From assembly GCA_963741505.1 (NCBI GenBank), contig CAVUIJ010000010.1:124001-188000 (forward strand): a stretch of DNA of 64,000 nt, in the 5' to 3' direction. The notes beneath the pieces are model-generated. The model was not told where the DNA came from and did not search any database. It saw nothing but the letters and a program-made list of their open reading frames with translations. Positions 8,085 to 17,044 of the stretch are shown piece by piece (within the stretch, counting starts at the first letter, position 1; every line of letters starts with the position of its first letter). The stretch is from JAKFWF01 sp963741505 (GTDB lineage: Bacteria; Pseudomonadota; Alphaproteobacteria; Rhizobiales; Hyphomicrobiaceae). The position numbers and the translations under genes are program-made.

Positions 8085-8885
8085 CTATCGATTTCTATAC
8101 TCGTAATCCGAAATGGCTTTGCCATTCCGAATGAACCATCCGGTCTCTGTTATCTTGTTGTAATCTGAGCGCTTGATTCTGTAACCCGCGAGGGTCTGGC
8201 GATAAATCGTGGGATTTTCATCGGGAATTTGGCGTGCATCGTCCCAAGCGGCTTGTGCGGCGAAAAAGCCCGATTGCGACGGCCGTTGTTGCGACGCCAA
8301 TATCGACACAATATCGCTTGACGTTGCTCTCCGGCCGCTCAGGAAGTTGGTGATTTCCGCAAACCGAATTGCTGCTTGATCACTTGGCACAGCACAAAGA
8401 GCCGCCAATTTCGTGGCAGAACCGACCCCTCGTGCAATGGATTGAGGCATGAGGAAACAGCGGGCAAAAGCATTGGCTTGCCATTCAGACGATTCATTCG
8501 GCGGTATGAACTTGATTTCAGCATTACCGCCCACAATTCTATTCATAGGCCTCTTATGAAACGTAGCATGTCCCAGATCGATATGCCCAAGCTCATGCGC
8601 AACAATGAAACGTGCCCAACTCGATTCATGTTGCGGCATATGTAACTGATTCGCTCAAGAGTAGTTGCTGTCCATCCTTGGATACGTACGCATGTGCGCG
8701 GCCCATGTGATTGTCGGGGAGCGTGGTCAGGTTCGAATGCTAGCGGCGCGCCGATCCGCATATACTCTGCAAGCCCGATGATATCGGGCGCAGGCTCTAG
8801 GGAACCGGGAAGCGCGTTTCTCAAATGAGCTGCGCGCTTCGTCGATCTCATGGATGGCAGAGATCAGGGACTGGATAGTCTTCAA
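8085..8885 (-). pseudogene. ImmA/IrrE-family metallopeptidase, degraded by several frameshifts
   Basis: The zinc peptidase motif HELGH followed by a third ligand region (SEWQANAFARCFLMP) identifies the ImmA/IrrE family, whose members cleave repressors in response to DNA damage or mobile-element cues. The C-terminal ~185 residues are open from 8639. Upstream, matching protein segments lie in different frames: YVSKDGQQLLLSESVTYAAT just before the HELGH domain, AEYMRIGAPLAFE before that, and KTIQSLISAIHEIDEARSSF at the probable N-terminus near 8885. At least two and probably three indels (near 8630, 8724 and 8800) are needed. No HTH domain is visible. It is either dead or carries several sequence errors. 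Confidence 0.7.
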
Positions 8886-8946
8886 ATCTCACGCATCAGA
8901 TTCTCCATGAGCGGCTAGTGCGTTTCCTTCGAATAATTCTGCGCCT

Positions 8947-11900
8947 CTAGCTGCACCCACTCGTGCCACCGCAGGTGTCGCACTTGAGGCAGGTGCCGTT
9001 GCGCACGAGCGTGAAGTTGCCGCACTCGCGGCAGTCCTCACCCTCGTAGCCGCGGATGCGGGCCTGGGCGCGCAGCTCCTGCGCGGTGTCGACCTTGAGC
9101 GCGAGGTTGCCGCTGGTGACCGTTGTCGACTGGCCGAACACCTCCGTCGTCGTATTGCGGGCATACATCAGGGTCTGCCCCGCCGACGATGTGCCCGCAG
9201 CGAAGATCGCCCCGGCATCGCCCTGGATCGAGGCAGAACCGCCGGTGATGTTGCGCGAAACCGTCCGCGTCACGATCGCCGAACCGCGCACGAGACCGCG
9301 CGAGACGAACTTGGTCGCTGGCGTCACCGGCGCCTGGCCATCCTCCAATTCCTCGTCGGAGGAGCCGAGCGCGGTGCCGCTGGTGACGATCTCGCTCGGG
9401 TCGACGTGGGCGAGGTCGTTGCGCTCGAGGTAGGACACCGCCAGCTCACGGAAGATATAGTCGAGGATCGAGGTGGCGTTCTTGATCGTCTCGTTGCCCT
9501 GCACCAATCCCGCCGGCTCGAAGCGGGTGAAAGTGAAGGCCTCGACATATTCCTCCAGCGGCACGCCGTACTGCAGGCCGAGCGAGATGGCGATCGCGAA
9601 GTTGTTCATCAGCGAGCGGAAGGCGGCGCCCTCCTTGTGCATGTCGATGAAGATCTCGCCCAGCTGGCCATCCTCGTACTCGCCGGTGCGCAGGTAGACC
9701 TTGTGGCCGCCAACCGTCGCCTTCTGGGTGTAGCCCTTGCGCCGGCCGGGCAGCTTCGCGCGTTCGCGCTGGCGCTCGATGATGCGCTCGACGATGCGCT
9801 CGGCGGTCACCGTGGCGCGCGCCGCCATCGGCTTGTCGGCCATCATCTGCTCGGCGACCTCGTCGGCATCGTTGGCGTCATCCGCCAGCAGCTGCGAGTT
9901 CAGCGGCTGCGACAGTTTGGAGCCGTCGCGATAGAGCGCGTTGGCCTTCAAGGCGAGCTTCCACGACAGCATGTAGGACTGCTTGCAGTTCTCGACCGTC
10001 GCGTCGTTCGGCATGTTGATCGTCTTCGAGATCGCGCCCGAGATGAACGGCTGCGCTGCCGCCATCATGTGGATGTGGCTTTCGACCGAAAGGTAGCGCC
10101 GGCCCTTGCGGCCGCACGGATTGGCGCAGTCGAACACCAGCTGATGCTGCGGCTTCAGGTGCGGCGCGCCTTCGAGCGTCATCGCGCCGCAGACGTGCTC
10201 GTTCGCCGCCTCGATGTCCTTCTTCGAGAAGCCCAGGTGAACGAGCACCTCGAACGCCGGATCGTTGAGCTTGTCGGCCGGAATCTTCAAGGTACCGGTG
10301 AGGAAGTCCTCGCCCAGCGTCCACTTGTTGAACACGAACTTGATGTCGAAGGCGGAGCCGAGGCCGGCTTCGATCTTGGCCAGCAGCTCGTCGGTGAAGC
10401 CCTTGGCCTTGAGCGTCGTGTGGTTGATCGCCGGCGCCTGGCGCAACGAGGCATGGCCGACGGCATAGGCCTCCATCTCGGCGATCTCGGATTCGCGATA
10501 GCCGAGCGTGCGCAGCGCCTGCGGCACCGCCTGGTTGATGATCTTGAAGTAGCCGCCGCCGGCGAGCTTCTTGAACTTGACCAGCGCGAAGTCGGGCTCG
10601 ATGCCGGTGGTGTCGCAATCCATCACGAGGCCGATCGTGCCGGTCGGTGCGATCACCGTCGCCTGGGCATTGCGGAAGCCGAATGCCTGACCGAGTTCGA
10701 TGGCGCGGTCCCAAACCCGCTGGGCCGACGCGGCGAGCTTCTTGTCATGGATCGAGGCGTGGTCGAGCGGCACCGGCAGCACGCTGAGCTTCTCATAGCC
10801 GGTCTTCTCGCCATAGGCCGCACGACGATGATTGCGGATCACCCGCAGCATGTCGCTGGCGTTCTCGTTGTAGCCGGGGAAGGGACCGAGTTCTTTGGCC
10901 ATCTCGGCGCTGGTGGCATAGGAGACGCCGGTCATGATCGCCGAGATGGCGCCGCAGATGGCGCGGCCCTCAGGGCTGTCATAGCCGATGCCGGACGCCA
11001 TCAGCAGGCCGCCGATGTTGGCAAAGCCGAGACCGAGGGTGCGATAGCGGTAGGAGAGTTCCGCGATCTGCTTCGACGGGAACTGCGCCATCAGCACCGA
11101 GATTTCCAGCACCACGGTCCACAGCCGGCAGGCGTGCTCGAAGCTCGCGGTATCGAAGACGCCGTCCTTGCCGCGGAACATCATCAGGTTGAGCGAGGCG
11201 AGGTTGCAGGCGGTGTCGTCGAGGAACATGTACTCCGAACACGGGTTCGAGGCCCGGATCGGTCCCGACTTCGGGCAGGTGTGCCAGTCGTTGATGGTGG
11301 TGTGGAACTGGATGCCGGGGTCGGCGGACGCCCAGGCGGCATGGCCGATCTTGTCCCACAGGTCGCGGGCCTTGACGGTCTTGGCCACCTTGTCGCAGTT
11401 GCGGAAGGTGAGCTTCCAGTCCTTGTCCTCGACGACGGCGTTCAGGAACTCGTCGTTGACGCGCACCGAGTTGTTCGAGTTCTGGCCCGAGACCGTGAGA
11501 TACGCCTCGCTGTCCCAGTCGGTATCATAGGTCGCGAAGTCGATGTCCTTGAAGCCCTGGCGGGCGAACTGGATAACGCGGCGGATGTAGTTGTCGGGCA
11601 CGTGGTCGCGCCGCGCTTCCTTGATCGCAGCCTTGAGCTTGGGGTTCTTGGCCGGGTCGAAGCAGCGCTCGTTGAGCACCGCGCCTTCGCCTTCACCGGC
11701 GCCGCTCTCCGCCTCGCAGTTGACGCAGGCTTTCATGATCGCCTTCAGGCGCTTCGACGCGATCTTGGAGCCGGTGACGAGGGCGGCGACCTTCTGCTCC
11801 TCCTTCACCTTCCAGTCGATGTATTCCTCGATATCGGGGTGATCGACGTCGACCACCACCATCTTGGCGGCGCGGCGCGTGGTGCCGCCCGACTTGATGG

Positions 11901-12699
11901 CGCCGGCGGCGCGGTCGCCGATCTTGAGGAAGCTCATCAGGCCGGATGAGCGGCCGCCACCCGACAGGCGCTCGTTGGCGCCACGCAGTGACGAGAAGTT
12001 GGTGCCGGTGCCGGAGCCGTACTTGAAGAGGCGGGCTTCGCGCACCCACAGGTCCATGATGCCGTTCTCGTTGACGAGGTCATCGTGCACCGACTGGATG
12101 AAGCAGGCGTGCGGCTGCGGATGCTCGTAGGCCGAGGTCGAGGCGACGAGCTCGCCGGTCTGGTGGTCGACGTAGAAATGGCCCTGGCCGGGACCGTCGA
12201 TGCCGTAGGCCCAGTGCAGGCCGGTATTGAACCACTGCGGGCTGTTCGGCGCGCCCATCTGCATGGCCAGCATGTAGCGGTGTTCGTCGAAGAAGGCGCG
12301 GGCGTCCTCCTCGCTCGTGAAGTAGCCGCCCTTCCAGCCCCAGTAGGTCCAGGTGCCGGCCAGACGGTCGAACACCTGGCGGGCATCGATCTCGCTGCCG
12401 GTACGCTCCTTCTCCGTTAGATCGGCAAGCGCGCGGGTGTCGGGCACCGACCGCCACAGCCACGACGGCACCTGCGTCTCCTCGATCCGGCGCAATCGCT
12501 TCGGCACGCCAGCCTTGCGGAAATACTTCTGCGCCAGGATGTCGGCGGCGACCTGGCTCCAGTGCTCGGGCACCATGAAGCCGTCGAGGCGGAATACCGT
12601 CGAGCCGTCGGGGTTCTTGATCTCACTGAGCGCGCTACGGAAAGGAATCGTCTCGTATGGTGACTTGCCAGCTTCGGTGTAGCGCCGTGTGATCTTCAT
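8947..12699 (-). CDS. nrdJ: Adenosylcobalamin-dependent (class II) ribonucleoside-diphosphate reductase
   Basis: Converts ribonucleotides to deoxyribonucleotides using coenzyme B12, so it works with or without oxygen. At 1250 residues it has the length of the long alphaproteobacterial NrdJ. Visible features: the active-site NPCSE (~residue 483-487), the FSSLRGANE loop, a long C-terminal extension with the TSCPD-type domain, and a zinc-ribbon tail with CRECGN, CLKCDTC and the final GCS. I start at ATG 12699 (MKITRRYTEAGKSPYE) with a GGGGA site; an upstream in-frame extension has no family support. It is probably the main aerobic dNTP source if no nrdAB exists elsewhere. I saw no clear NrdR box or B12 riboswitch upstream. 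Confidence 0.96.
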   Translation of the reverse strand: MKITRRYTEAGKSPYETIPFRSALSEIKNPDGSTVFRLDGFMVPEHWSQVAADILAQKYFRKAGVPKRLRRIEETQVPSWLWRSVPDTRALADLTEKERTGSEIDARQVFDRLAGTWTYWGWKGGYFTSEEDARAFFDEHRYMLAMQMGAPNSPQWFNTGLHWAYGIDGPGQGHFYVDHQTGELVASTSAYEHPQPHACFIQSVHDDLVNENGIMDLWVREARLFKYGSGTGTNFSSLRGANERLSGGGRSSGLMSFLKIGDRAAGAIKSGGTTRRAAKMVVVDVDHPDIEEYIDWKVKEEQKVAALVTGSKIASKRLKAIMKACVNCEAESGAGEGEGAVLNERCFDPAKNPKLKAAIKEARRDHVPDNYIRRVIQFARQGFKDIDFATYDTDWDSEAYLTVSGQNSNNSVRVNDEFLNAVVEDKDWKLTFRNCDKVAKTVKARDLWDKIGHAAWASADPGIQFHTTINDWHTCPKSGPIRASNPCSEYMFLDDTACNLASLNLMMFRGKDGVFDTASFEHACRLWTVVLEISVLMAQFPSKQIAELSYRYRTLGLGFANIGGLLMASGIGYDSPEGRAICGAISAIMTGVSYATSAEMAKELGPFPGYNENASDMLRVIRNHRRAAYGEKTGYEKLSVLPVPLDHASIHDKKLAASAQRVWDRAIELGQAFGFRNAQATVIAPTGTIGLVMDCDTTGIEPDFALVKFKKLAGGGYFKIINQAVPQALRTLGYRESEIAEMEAYAVGHASLRQAPAINHTTLKAKGFTDELLAKIEAGLGSAFDIKFVFNKWTLGEDFLTGTLKIPADKLNDPAFEVLVHLGFSKKDIEAANEHVCGAMTLEGAPHLKPQHQLVFDCANPCGRKGRRYLSVESHIHMMAAAQPFISGAISKTINMPNDATVENCKQSYMLSWKLALKANALYRDGSKLSQPLNSQLLADDANDADEVAEQMMADKPMAARATVTAERIVERIIERQRERAKLPGRRKGYTQKATVGGHKVYLRTGEYEDGQLGEIFIDMHKEGAAFRSLMNNFAIAISLGLQYGVPLEEYVEAFTFTRFEPAGLVQGNETIKNATSILDYIFRELAVSYLERNDLAHVDPSEIVTSGTALGSSDEELEDGQAPVTPATKFVSRGLVRGSAIVTRTVSRNITGGSASIQGDAGAIFAAGTSSAGQTLMYARNTTTEVFGQSTTVTSGNLALKVDTAQELRAQARIRGYEGEDCRECGNFTLVRNGTCLKCDTCGGTSGCS

Positions 12700-13339
12700 C
12701 GTATCCCCGCGTCTCTTCGCGTTTTGTTTGTCTGCCGCGCAAACCCGACCCCGCCCAATGCGGTGCCGGTCGGCGACGCTCGTTTTGTTGTGACGCAGTA
12801 CCTCGCCTGGCGCCCAAACGGCGGCCCGGCGGACGCAATGACCATGCCCTCGCGGCATCGGCGGGAAATCCGTCCGGCGCGCGCTTCGGCTTACGCAGTG
12901 GCGGTCGTGGGACCGCGCGATACTTTGGCTGCCTGCGATGTAACCGAAGGCAGCACTTTGACTCGATTTTGAGGTGGGAGGTCGACGCTTACTCGGGTGA
13001 CCGCAACCAGTGAAACGAAGCTAGGCGATTCGACCTCGGGCACCAAGCGCTTGTGGGTCGCCACTGCAACCATACTAGATGTTGCGTCCAGCGTCGACTT
13101 GCTCTTGTCCACTGGTCTGAATGACCGCGGTCAAACCCGAATGAATTGGCGCTTTGCGCAGGGTGCGGCAAACGGTGCCGGTGGGGGTAAGTTCGAACGC
13201 CGTGCTTGCGCCCACAAATGCTAGTGCGATTCCACATCGCGCCTGTGTGACAAATGTGCAGCAGACATCCTGGTGCTGGACACTGGCCTGCCGGCTGCGC
13301 TACCCCCAACAACAGCGTTCGAGCGGCCAGAGGCGGGTG
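12700..13339. other. Intergenic region between divergent nrdJ and the NDUFA12 gene
   Basis: About 640 bp between divergent genes, so it should contain both promoters. Short frames exist on both strands, but none has coding character or a recognisable product. I could not identify an NrdR box. GCCACTG near 13064 resembles a B12 box but is on the strand leading away from nrdJ and lacks the other riboswitch elements. Confidence 0.5.
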
Positions 13340-13738
13340 ATGAGCATTTTGACCGAGATCTTCAGCTGGTGGGGTGGCAATACCTGGGGCACCCGTCTGT
13401 TCACGTGGCGCCGCGGCGCCCGCGTCGGCCAAGACGAGTTCGGCAATTGCTACTACCGGCAGAAGAAGGGCGTCGGCCCCCTTGGCGTGCCGCGCCGCTG
13501 GGTGATCTACAAGAACCTCGCCGAGGCCTCGCAGGTGCCGCCCGAGTGGCATGGCTGGCTGCATTATACGGTCGATACGCCACCGACCGAGGAAAGCTAC
13601 GCACCAAAGCCCTGGCAGAAGCCGCACACCATGAACATGACCGGCACGCCCAACGCCTGGCGGCCGAAGGGGTCGATCCTTGGCACCAGCGTCCGGGCCA
13701 AGGCGACCGGCGACTACAAAGCCTGGAAGCCGGAGTGA
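13340..13738 (+). CDS. NDUFA12/B17.2-family complex I accessory or assembly protein
   Basis: A 132-residue protein homologous to the mitochondrial complex I subunit NDUFA12, found in alphaproteobacteria as a supernumerary subunit of NADH:ubiquinone oxidoreductase. Typical stretches are seen: FSWWGGNTWGTRLFTWRRG, the FGNCYYR segment, RRWVIYKN and PPEWHGWLHYT. I start at ATG 13340 (MSILTEIFSWW) with AGGCGGG just upstream; the longer open frame to 13154 is unsupported. It is followed by the DUF2155 gene, a pairing seen repeatedly in Rhizobiales. Confidence 0.93.
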   Translation: MSILTEIFSWWGGNTWGTRLFTWRRGARVGQDEFGNCYYRQKKGVGPLGVPRRWVIYKNLAEASQVPPEWHGWLHYTVDTPPTEESYAPKPWQKPHTMNMTGTPNAWRPKGSILGTSVRAKATGDYKAWKPE

Positions 13739-13766
13739 GTGGCAGGGGGGGCATACGCGCGCGCCC

Positions 13767-13853
13767 GTAGGTTGGGGCAAGCGCAGCGCGACCCGACATG
13801 GCTGGCGCAGCCCGTGAATGTTGGGTCGCGCAAGAGGGCTTGACCCAACCTAC
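13767..13853. repeat. 87-bp nested inverted repeat (GTAGGTTGGG family)
   Basis: Outer arms GTAGGTTGGGGCAAGC (13767-13782) and GCTTGACCCAACCTAC (13838-13853) pair with one mismatch. Inner arms GCGCGACCCGACAT and ATGTTGGGTCGCGC also pair with one mismatch, so nearly the whole unit folds into one long hairpin. Such GTAGGTTGGGTC palindromes are a common dispersed intergenic repeat in bacteria. It lies between the NDUFA12 and DUF2155 genes. Confidence 0.8.
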
Positions 13854-13957
13854 ATCTCGTCAAACTCAAGAACTCAATCGCCCGGAGCGAGTTGGGCATC
13901 ACACTAGAGCCACCATTGCGCGCGACGAGAGACTCCAGCCACACTTGGCGCAGCACT

Positions 13958-14473
13958 ATGCAATCGGGAACCGGGCAATTGATCTCGAGCAGGAATTTGA
14001 CGGCGCCTCTGACTGCGGCCCTGCTGTGCTGGGCCTTTCCCGCCCACGCGCAGCGCATCGAGAATCAGGTCGCGATATTCGCCACGCTGGACAAGGTCAC
14101 GGCGCGGATCTCCAAGCTCGAGGTGCCGCTCGGCCAGTCGGTCAAGTTCGGCTCGCTCAAGGTGACACCCAGGGTGTGCTATTCGCGGCCGCCGACCGAG
14201 CCGCCGAAGACCACAAGCTTCGTCGAGGTCGAGGAGACCCAGCTCGACGGCCAAGTGAAGAAACTGTTCTCGGGCTGGATGTTCGCCGAAAGCCCCGGCC
14301 TCAACGCCGTCGAGCATCCGGTGTTCGATGTCTGGCTGACCGATTGCGGCCAGCCGGCACGCACCGCGAGCGCACCGGCAACCAAGGACGGCAAGGCCGC
14401 CACGGGCGCTGCCACGACCGGGCAGGTGCCCGAGGAGCAGCCGATCCCAACCCGGCGCCGGCCGCCGCGCTAG
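13958..14473 (+). CDS. Exported DUF2155 domain protein
   Basis: A 171-residue protein starting MQSGTGQLISSRNLT at 13958, with a signal peptide whose hydrophobic core is LTAALLCWAF and a likely cleavage after AHA-Q. The DUF2155 core follows: a beta-rich segment with KVTARISKLEVPLG, the CYSRPPTE segment and the conserved FSGWMFAESPGLNAVEHPV. The last ~40 residues are Pro/Thr/Ala-rich. The function is unknown, though this family is conserved downstream of NDUFA12 in alphaproteobacteria. Its stop and the stop of convergent aat share the bases CTAG at 14470-14473. Confidence 0.88.
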   Translation: MQSGTGQLISSRNLTAPLTAALLCWAFPAHAQRIENQVAIFATLDKVTARISKLEVPLGQSVKFGSLKVTPRVCYSRPPTEPPKTTSFVEVEETQLDGQVKKLFSGWMFAESPGLNAVEHPVFDVWLTDCGQPARTASAPATKDGKAATGAATTGQVPEEQPIPTRRRPPR

Positions 14474-15162
14474 ACCTCGTCCGCTTGCGGTTTTCGCGCC
14501 GCCTCGATGATGTCGATGATCTCCTGCGGCGTGGCGTCGGCGCGCAGCCGCTTGTAGTCGGTGACGATTGGCAGGGCCTTTTCCAGCGCCGCATGGAACT
14601 CGGGCCGCTCGACCTCGATGGTGCCGAACTGGCGCAGGTGATCGGTCACGAACTGGGTGTCGAGCAGCGTGAATCCGCCGCGGATCAGCCGCGCACAAAG
14701 ATGGATCAGCGCGATCTTCGACGCGTCGGTTTCGGTCGAAAACATGCTCTCGCCGAAGAACGCGCCGCCGAGCGCCACGCCATAGAGGCCGCCGACCATG
14801 CGCCTGGCGCTCCATACCTCGACGGTGTGGCAGTGCCCGAGCGTGTAGAGTTCCCGATAAAGCGAGCGGATCTGGTCGTTGATCCAGGTCGTGCGCCGGC
14901 CGGGCCGTGAGGCAGCGCAGCCGGCAATGGTGGCGTCGAAATCGCTGTCGATGCGGACCTCGAACGGGGCCTGCCGCAGGGTGCGGGCGAGGCGCTTTGG
15001 CAGCCTGACGGCGTCCAAAGGCAGAATGCCCCGGCTGATCGGCTCGATCCAGTAGAGCTGCGGATCGTCGGCGCTCTCGGCCATCGGAAAGATGCCGCAG
15101 GAATAGGCCTTCAGCAGGACTTGCGGCGTGATGTCACGATTTTGGGCGTCGCGGGCGGCCAT
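14470..15162 (-). CDS. aat: Leucyl/phenylalanyl-tRNA--protein transferase
   Basis: Adds Leu or Phe from aminoacyl-tRNA to proteins with N-terminal Arg/Lys, marking them for ClpS/ClpAP degradation (N-end rule). 230 residues. The family core YSCGIFPMAE, then PISRGILPLD, GCHTVEVWS-type and FFGESMFSTETDASKIALIHL segments are all present. The ATG at 15162 gives the usual alphaproteobacterial start (MAARDAQNRDITPQVLLKAY); the longer frame to 15303 is not supported. It is convergent with the DUF2155 gene and divergent from lexA. Confidence 0.95.
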   Translation of the reverse strand: MAARDAQNRDITPQVLLKAYSCGIFPMAESADDPQLYWIEPISRGILPLDAVRLPKRLARTLRQAPFEVRIDSDFDATIAGCAASRPGRRTTWINDQIRSLYRELYTLGHCHTVEVWSARRMVGGLYGVALGGAFFGESMFSTETDASKIALIHLCARLIRGGFTLLDTQFVTDHLRQFGTIEVERPEFHAALEKALPIVTDYKRLRADATPQEIIDIIEAARKPQADEV

Positions 15163-15308
15163 CAGGATCCTGGAGGCTATCGAATAGAGCGGCCTGTTGC
15201 TGCAAAGCGCATGGAATACCTGTGACGAGACGCGTGCCGACGGCAGCGATGTTGAAGAATACTTCGAGAAATGCGGCAATTCCAGTTGCGATCTCCAAAG
15301 CACTTGCG

Positions 15309-15323
15309 GAACGACCCGGGAAC
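15309..15323. promoter_or_regulatory. LexA (SOS) box, GAAC-N7-GAAC
   Basis: GAACGACCCGGGAAC at 15309-15323, an exact match to the alphaproteobacterial SOS consensus GAACN7GAAC. It lies 100 bp upstream of the lexA start and should mediate autoregulation. Confidence 0.85.
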
Positions 15324-15422
15324 AGCTAGGGTACGTTCTGGTTTTGTTTGTTCGCGTTGCGTTGGGAGTGGCGCCCCGTGGCGGGGCCGCCGTCGAACGA
15401 TGCGAGCGACCGGAGGTGGAAA

Positions 15423-16133
15423 GTGCTTACTCAAAAACAGAAAGAGCTGCTGCTGTTCATCCATAAGCGGATGCAGGAGGAAGGCGTGCCGCCATCCTTC
15501 GACGAGATGAAGGACGCACTCGATCTCAAGTCGAAGTCAGGGATCCATCGTCTGATCACGGCGCTGGAGGAGCGCGGCTTCATTCGTCGCCTGGCCCATC
15601 GGGCGCGCGCCCTCGAGGTCATCAAGCTGCCCGAGAACTCGGTCGAGCCTGTGGCGGCACCGAAGCGGCCCGGTTTCACGCCGAGCGTGATCGATGGCAG
15701 TCGCGGCAAGCAACCGTTCGTGCCGCCGCCGTCGACGGTGCTCGACAGCCGCACGGTCTCGGTACCGGTGATGGGGCGCATCGCTGCTGGCGTGCCGATC
15801 AGCGCCATTCAAAACCACAGCCACGACATCGCCTGTCCGCCCGACCTGCTGACCAACGGCGAGCACTTCGCGCTCGAAGTGCGGGGTGATTCGATGATCG
15901 ATGCCGGCATCCACGACGGCGACACGGTGATCATCCGGCGCTGCAACTCGGCCGAGAACGGCGACATCGTCGTCGCCCTCGTCGAGCAGGAGGAGGCGAC
16001 CTTGAAGCGGCTGCGCAAGCGCGGTGCGGCGATCGCACTAGAGGCCGCCAACCCGGCCTACGAGACGCGCATCTTCGGTCCCGATCAGGTCGAGATCCAG
16101 GGCCGGCTGGTGGGCCTGATCCGGCGGTACTGA
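15423..16133 (+). CDS. lexA: LexA repressor of the SOS response
   Basis: A 236-residue transcriptional repressor and self-cleaving protease. The N-terminal winged HTH begins LTQKQKELLLFIHKRM with the Rhizobiales-typical PPSFDEMKDALDLKSKSG. The Ala-Gly cleavage site is at 122-123 (MGRIAAGVP), catalytic Ser157 in RGDSMID and Lys195 in EATLKRL, so cleavage competence is intact. I chose GTG 15423 because GGAGG lies 8 bases upstream and the N-terminus matches the family; no nearer ATG fits. Autoregulated through the GAACN7GAAC box upstream. Confidence 0.96.
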   Translation: MLTQKQKELLLFIHKRMQEEGVPPSFDEMKDALDLKSKSGIHRLITALEERGFIRRLAHRARALEVIKLPENSVEPVAAPKRPGFTPSVIDGSRGKQPFVPPPSTVLDSRTVSVPVMGRIAAGVPISAIQNHSHDIACPPDLLTNGEHFALEVRGDSMIDAGIHDGDTVIIRRCNSAENGDIVVALVEQEEATLKRLRKRGAAIALEAANPAYETRIFGPDQVEIQGRLVGLIRRY

Positions 16134-16278
16134 TGTGGCTTTCGAGCGAGGTTGGAGCGGCCATCGTCGGCGATAGTCGTTGGCTGTGCGGTGATCTGCG
16201 AGGGGTTTGGGCAAAACGAAAACAGGCTGTCCGAGCGTCTCGTGGCGTGACTTTTTCACGGCGCTGTTTGGTCGCAAG

Positions 16279-17040
16279 TCACTCACGCCAGGCATAGAGC
16301 GTCTGCTCGCGGGCCTCGATCGACATGCCCTTGGCTCGCAGCAAACGGGCGACCTCATCAGGGTCGTTGCCGGTTGCCGCGGCGTATTCGATCTCGACCA
16401 CGGCATTGCGGATCTTGGCGAAATCGGCGTCGGATAGCCCGCGCAAGACCTCCATGTAGTGGCCTTCGACGTCGATCTTGAGGAGGTCGACGGCAGCAAT
16501 ATCGTGGGTTGCGAACTCAGTCGACAGCGTGGTCGTAATGACCTCATGAGTGACGATCTCACGGCTGTCGGTAAGGTCTTTCACCCAAGCCACCTTGCTC
16601 TGGTCGAGCAGGGTGCTGATGCCTGAGACGAGCGGCGACTGATGCAGCGTGAGGGTCTGGCCGGCGACACTCGAGACGGCCGCATTTGCTGCCCGTACGC
16701 AGGTGACCTTCGGATCTATCAGCCGCTGAACGTTGTCCTGCAGGTAGGCATAGGTCTGCGGGCTTGCTTCGAAGGCATGGATCGTCTTCGCCCGATAGAC
16801 CTGATGCGCCCAGATGCAAAACAAACCGATATTGGCGCCGACGTCGATGAACATGGGTGACGCGGGGATCGTGAAGCGCGGGTGGCGATAGAGCTCTTCG
16901 ACGAAAATCTCGTCGTAGATGTATTGGGTATCGCGCCGGTGCGGATCGATCACTGACACCTCGAGGGCGCCAAAGGTCATGTGCTGCATGGCGCTTTCCA
17001 ACTTGCTGCCGTTCGCTGTCGCATGATCGGGCACAACCAC
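16279..17040 (-). CDS. FkbM-family methyltransferase
   Basis: A 253-residue SAM-dependent methyltransferase. The SAM motif IDVGANIGLF is at about 65-74, followed by HAFEASPQTYAYL and the FkbM-typical LLKIDVEGHYMEVLRG. Family members O-methylate sugars or small molecules. No glycan genes lie next to it, so its substrate is open. It is followed 4 bp after its stop region by nothing on the same strand except the upstream NIPSNAP gene, which ends at 17045; the two may be co-transcribed. Confidence 0.88.
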   Translation of the reverse strand: MVVPDHATANGSKLESAMQHMTFGALEVSVIDPHRRDTQYIYDEIFVEELYRHPRFTIPASPMFIDVGANIGLFCIWAHQVYRAKTIHAFEASPQTYAYLQDNVQRLIDPKVTCVRAANAAVSSVAGQTLTLHQSPLVSGISTLLDQSKVAWVKDLTDSREIVTHEVITTTLSTEFATHDIAAVDLLKIDVEGHYMEVLRGLSDADFAKIRNAVVEIEYAAATGNDPDEVARLLRAKGMSIEAREQTLYAWRE

Positions 17041-17044
17041 GGTT

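Noticed and set aside
8543..8851. 102-codon leftward frame as an independent gene
   Set aside because: Its first part reads as the N-terminal half of the ImmA/IrrE protein, and its end overlaps the HELGH region out of frame; it is a fragment of a frameshifted gene.
9406..11949. 847-codon open frame antisense to nrdJ
   Set aside because: Antisense shadow in high-GC DNA; low-complexity His/Arg/Leu/Val-rich product with no family features, fully inside a well-supported gene.
13040..13090. GCCACTG resembling a cobalamin riboswitch B12 box near the B12-dependent nrdJ
   Set aside because: Wrong strand for nrdJ and the other conserved riboswitch elements could not be found.
12891..13112. 73-codon leftward frame upstream of nrdJ
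   Set aside because: No ribosome site, no family resemblance and composition typical of chance frames.
15335..15353. Second possible LexA box, GTTC ... GTTC
   Set aside because: Spacing is 11 bp instead of 7.
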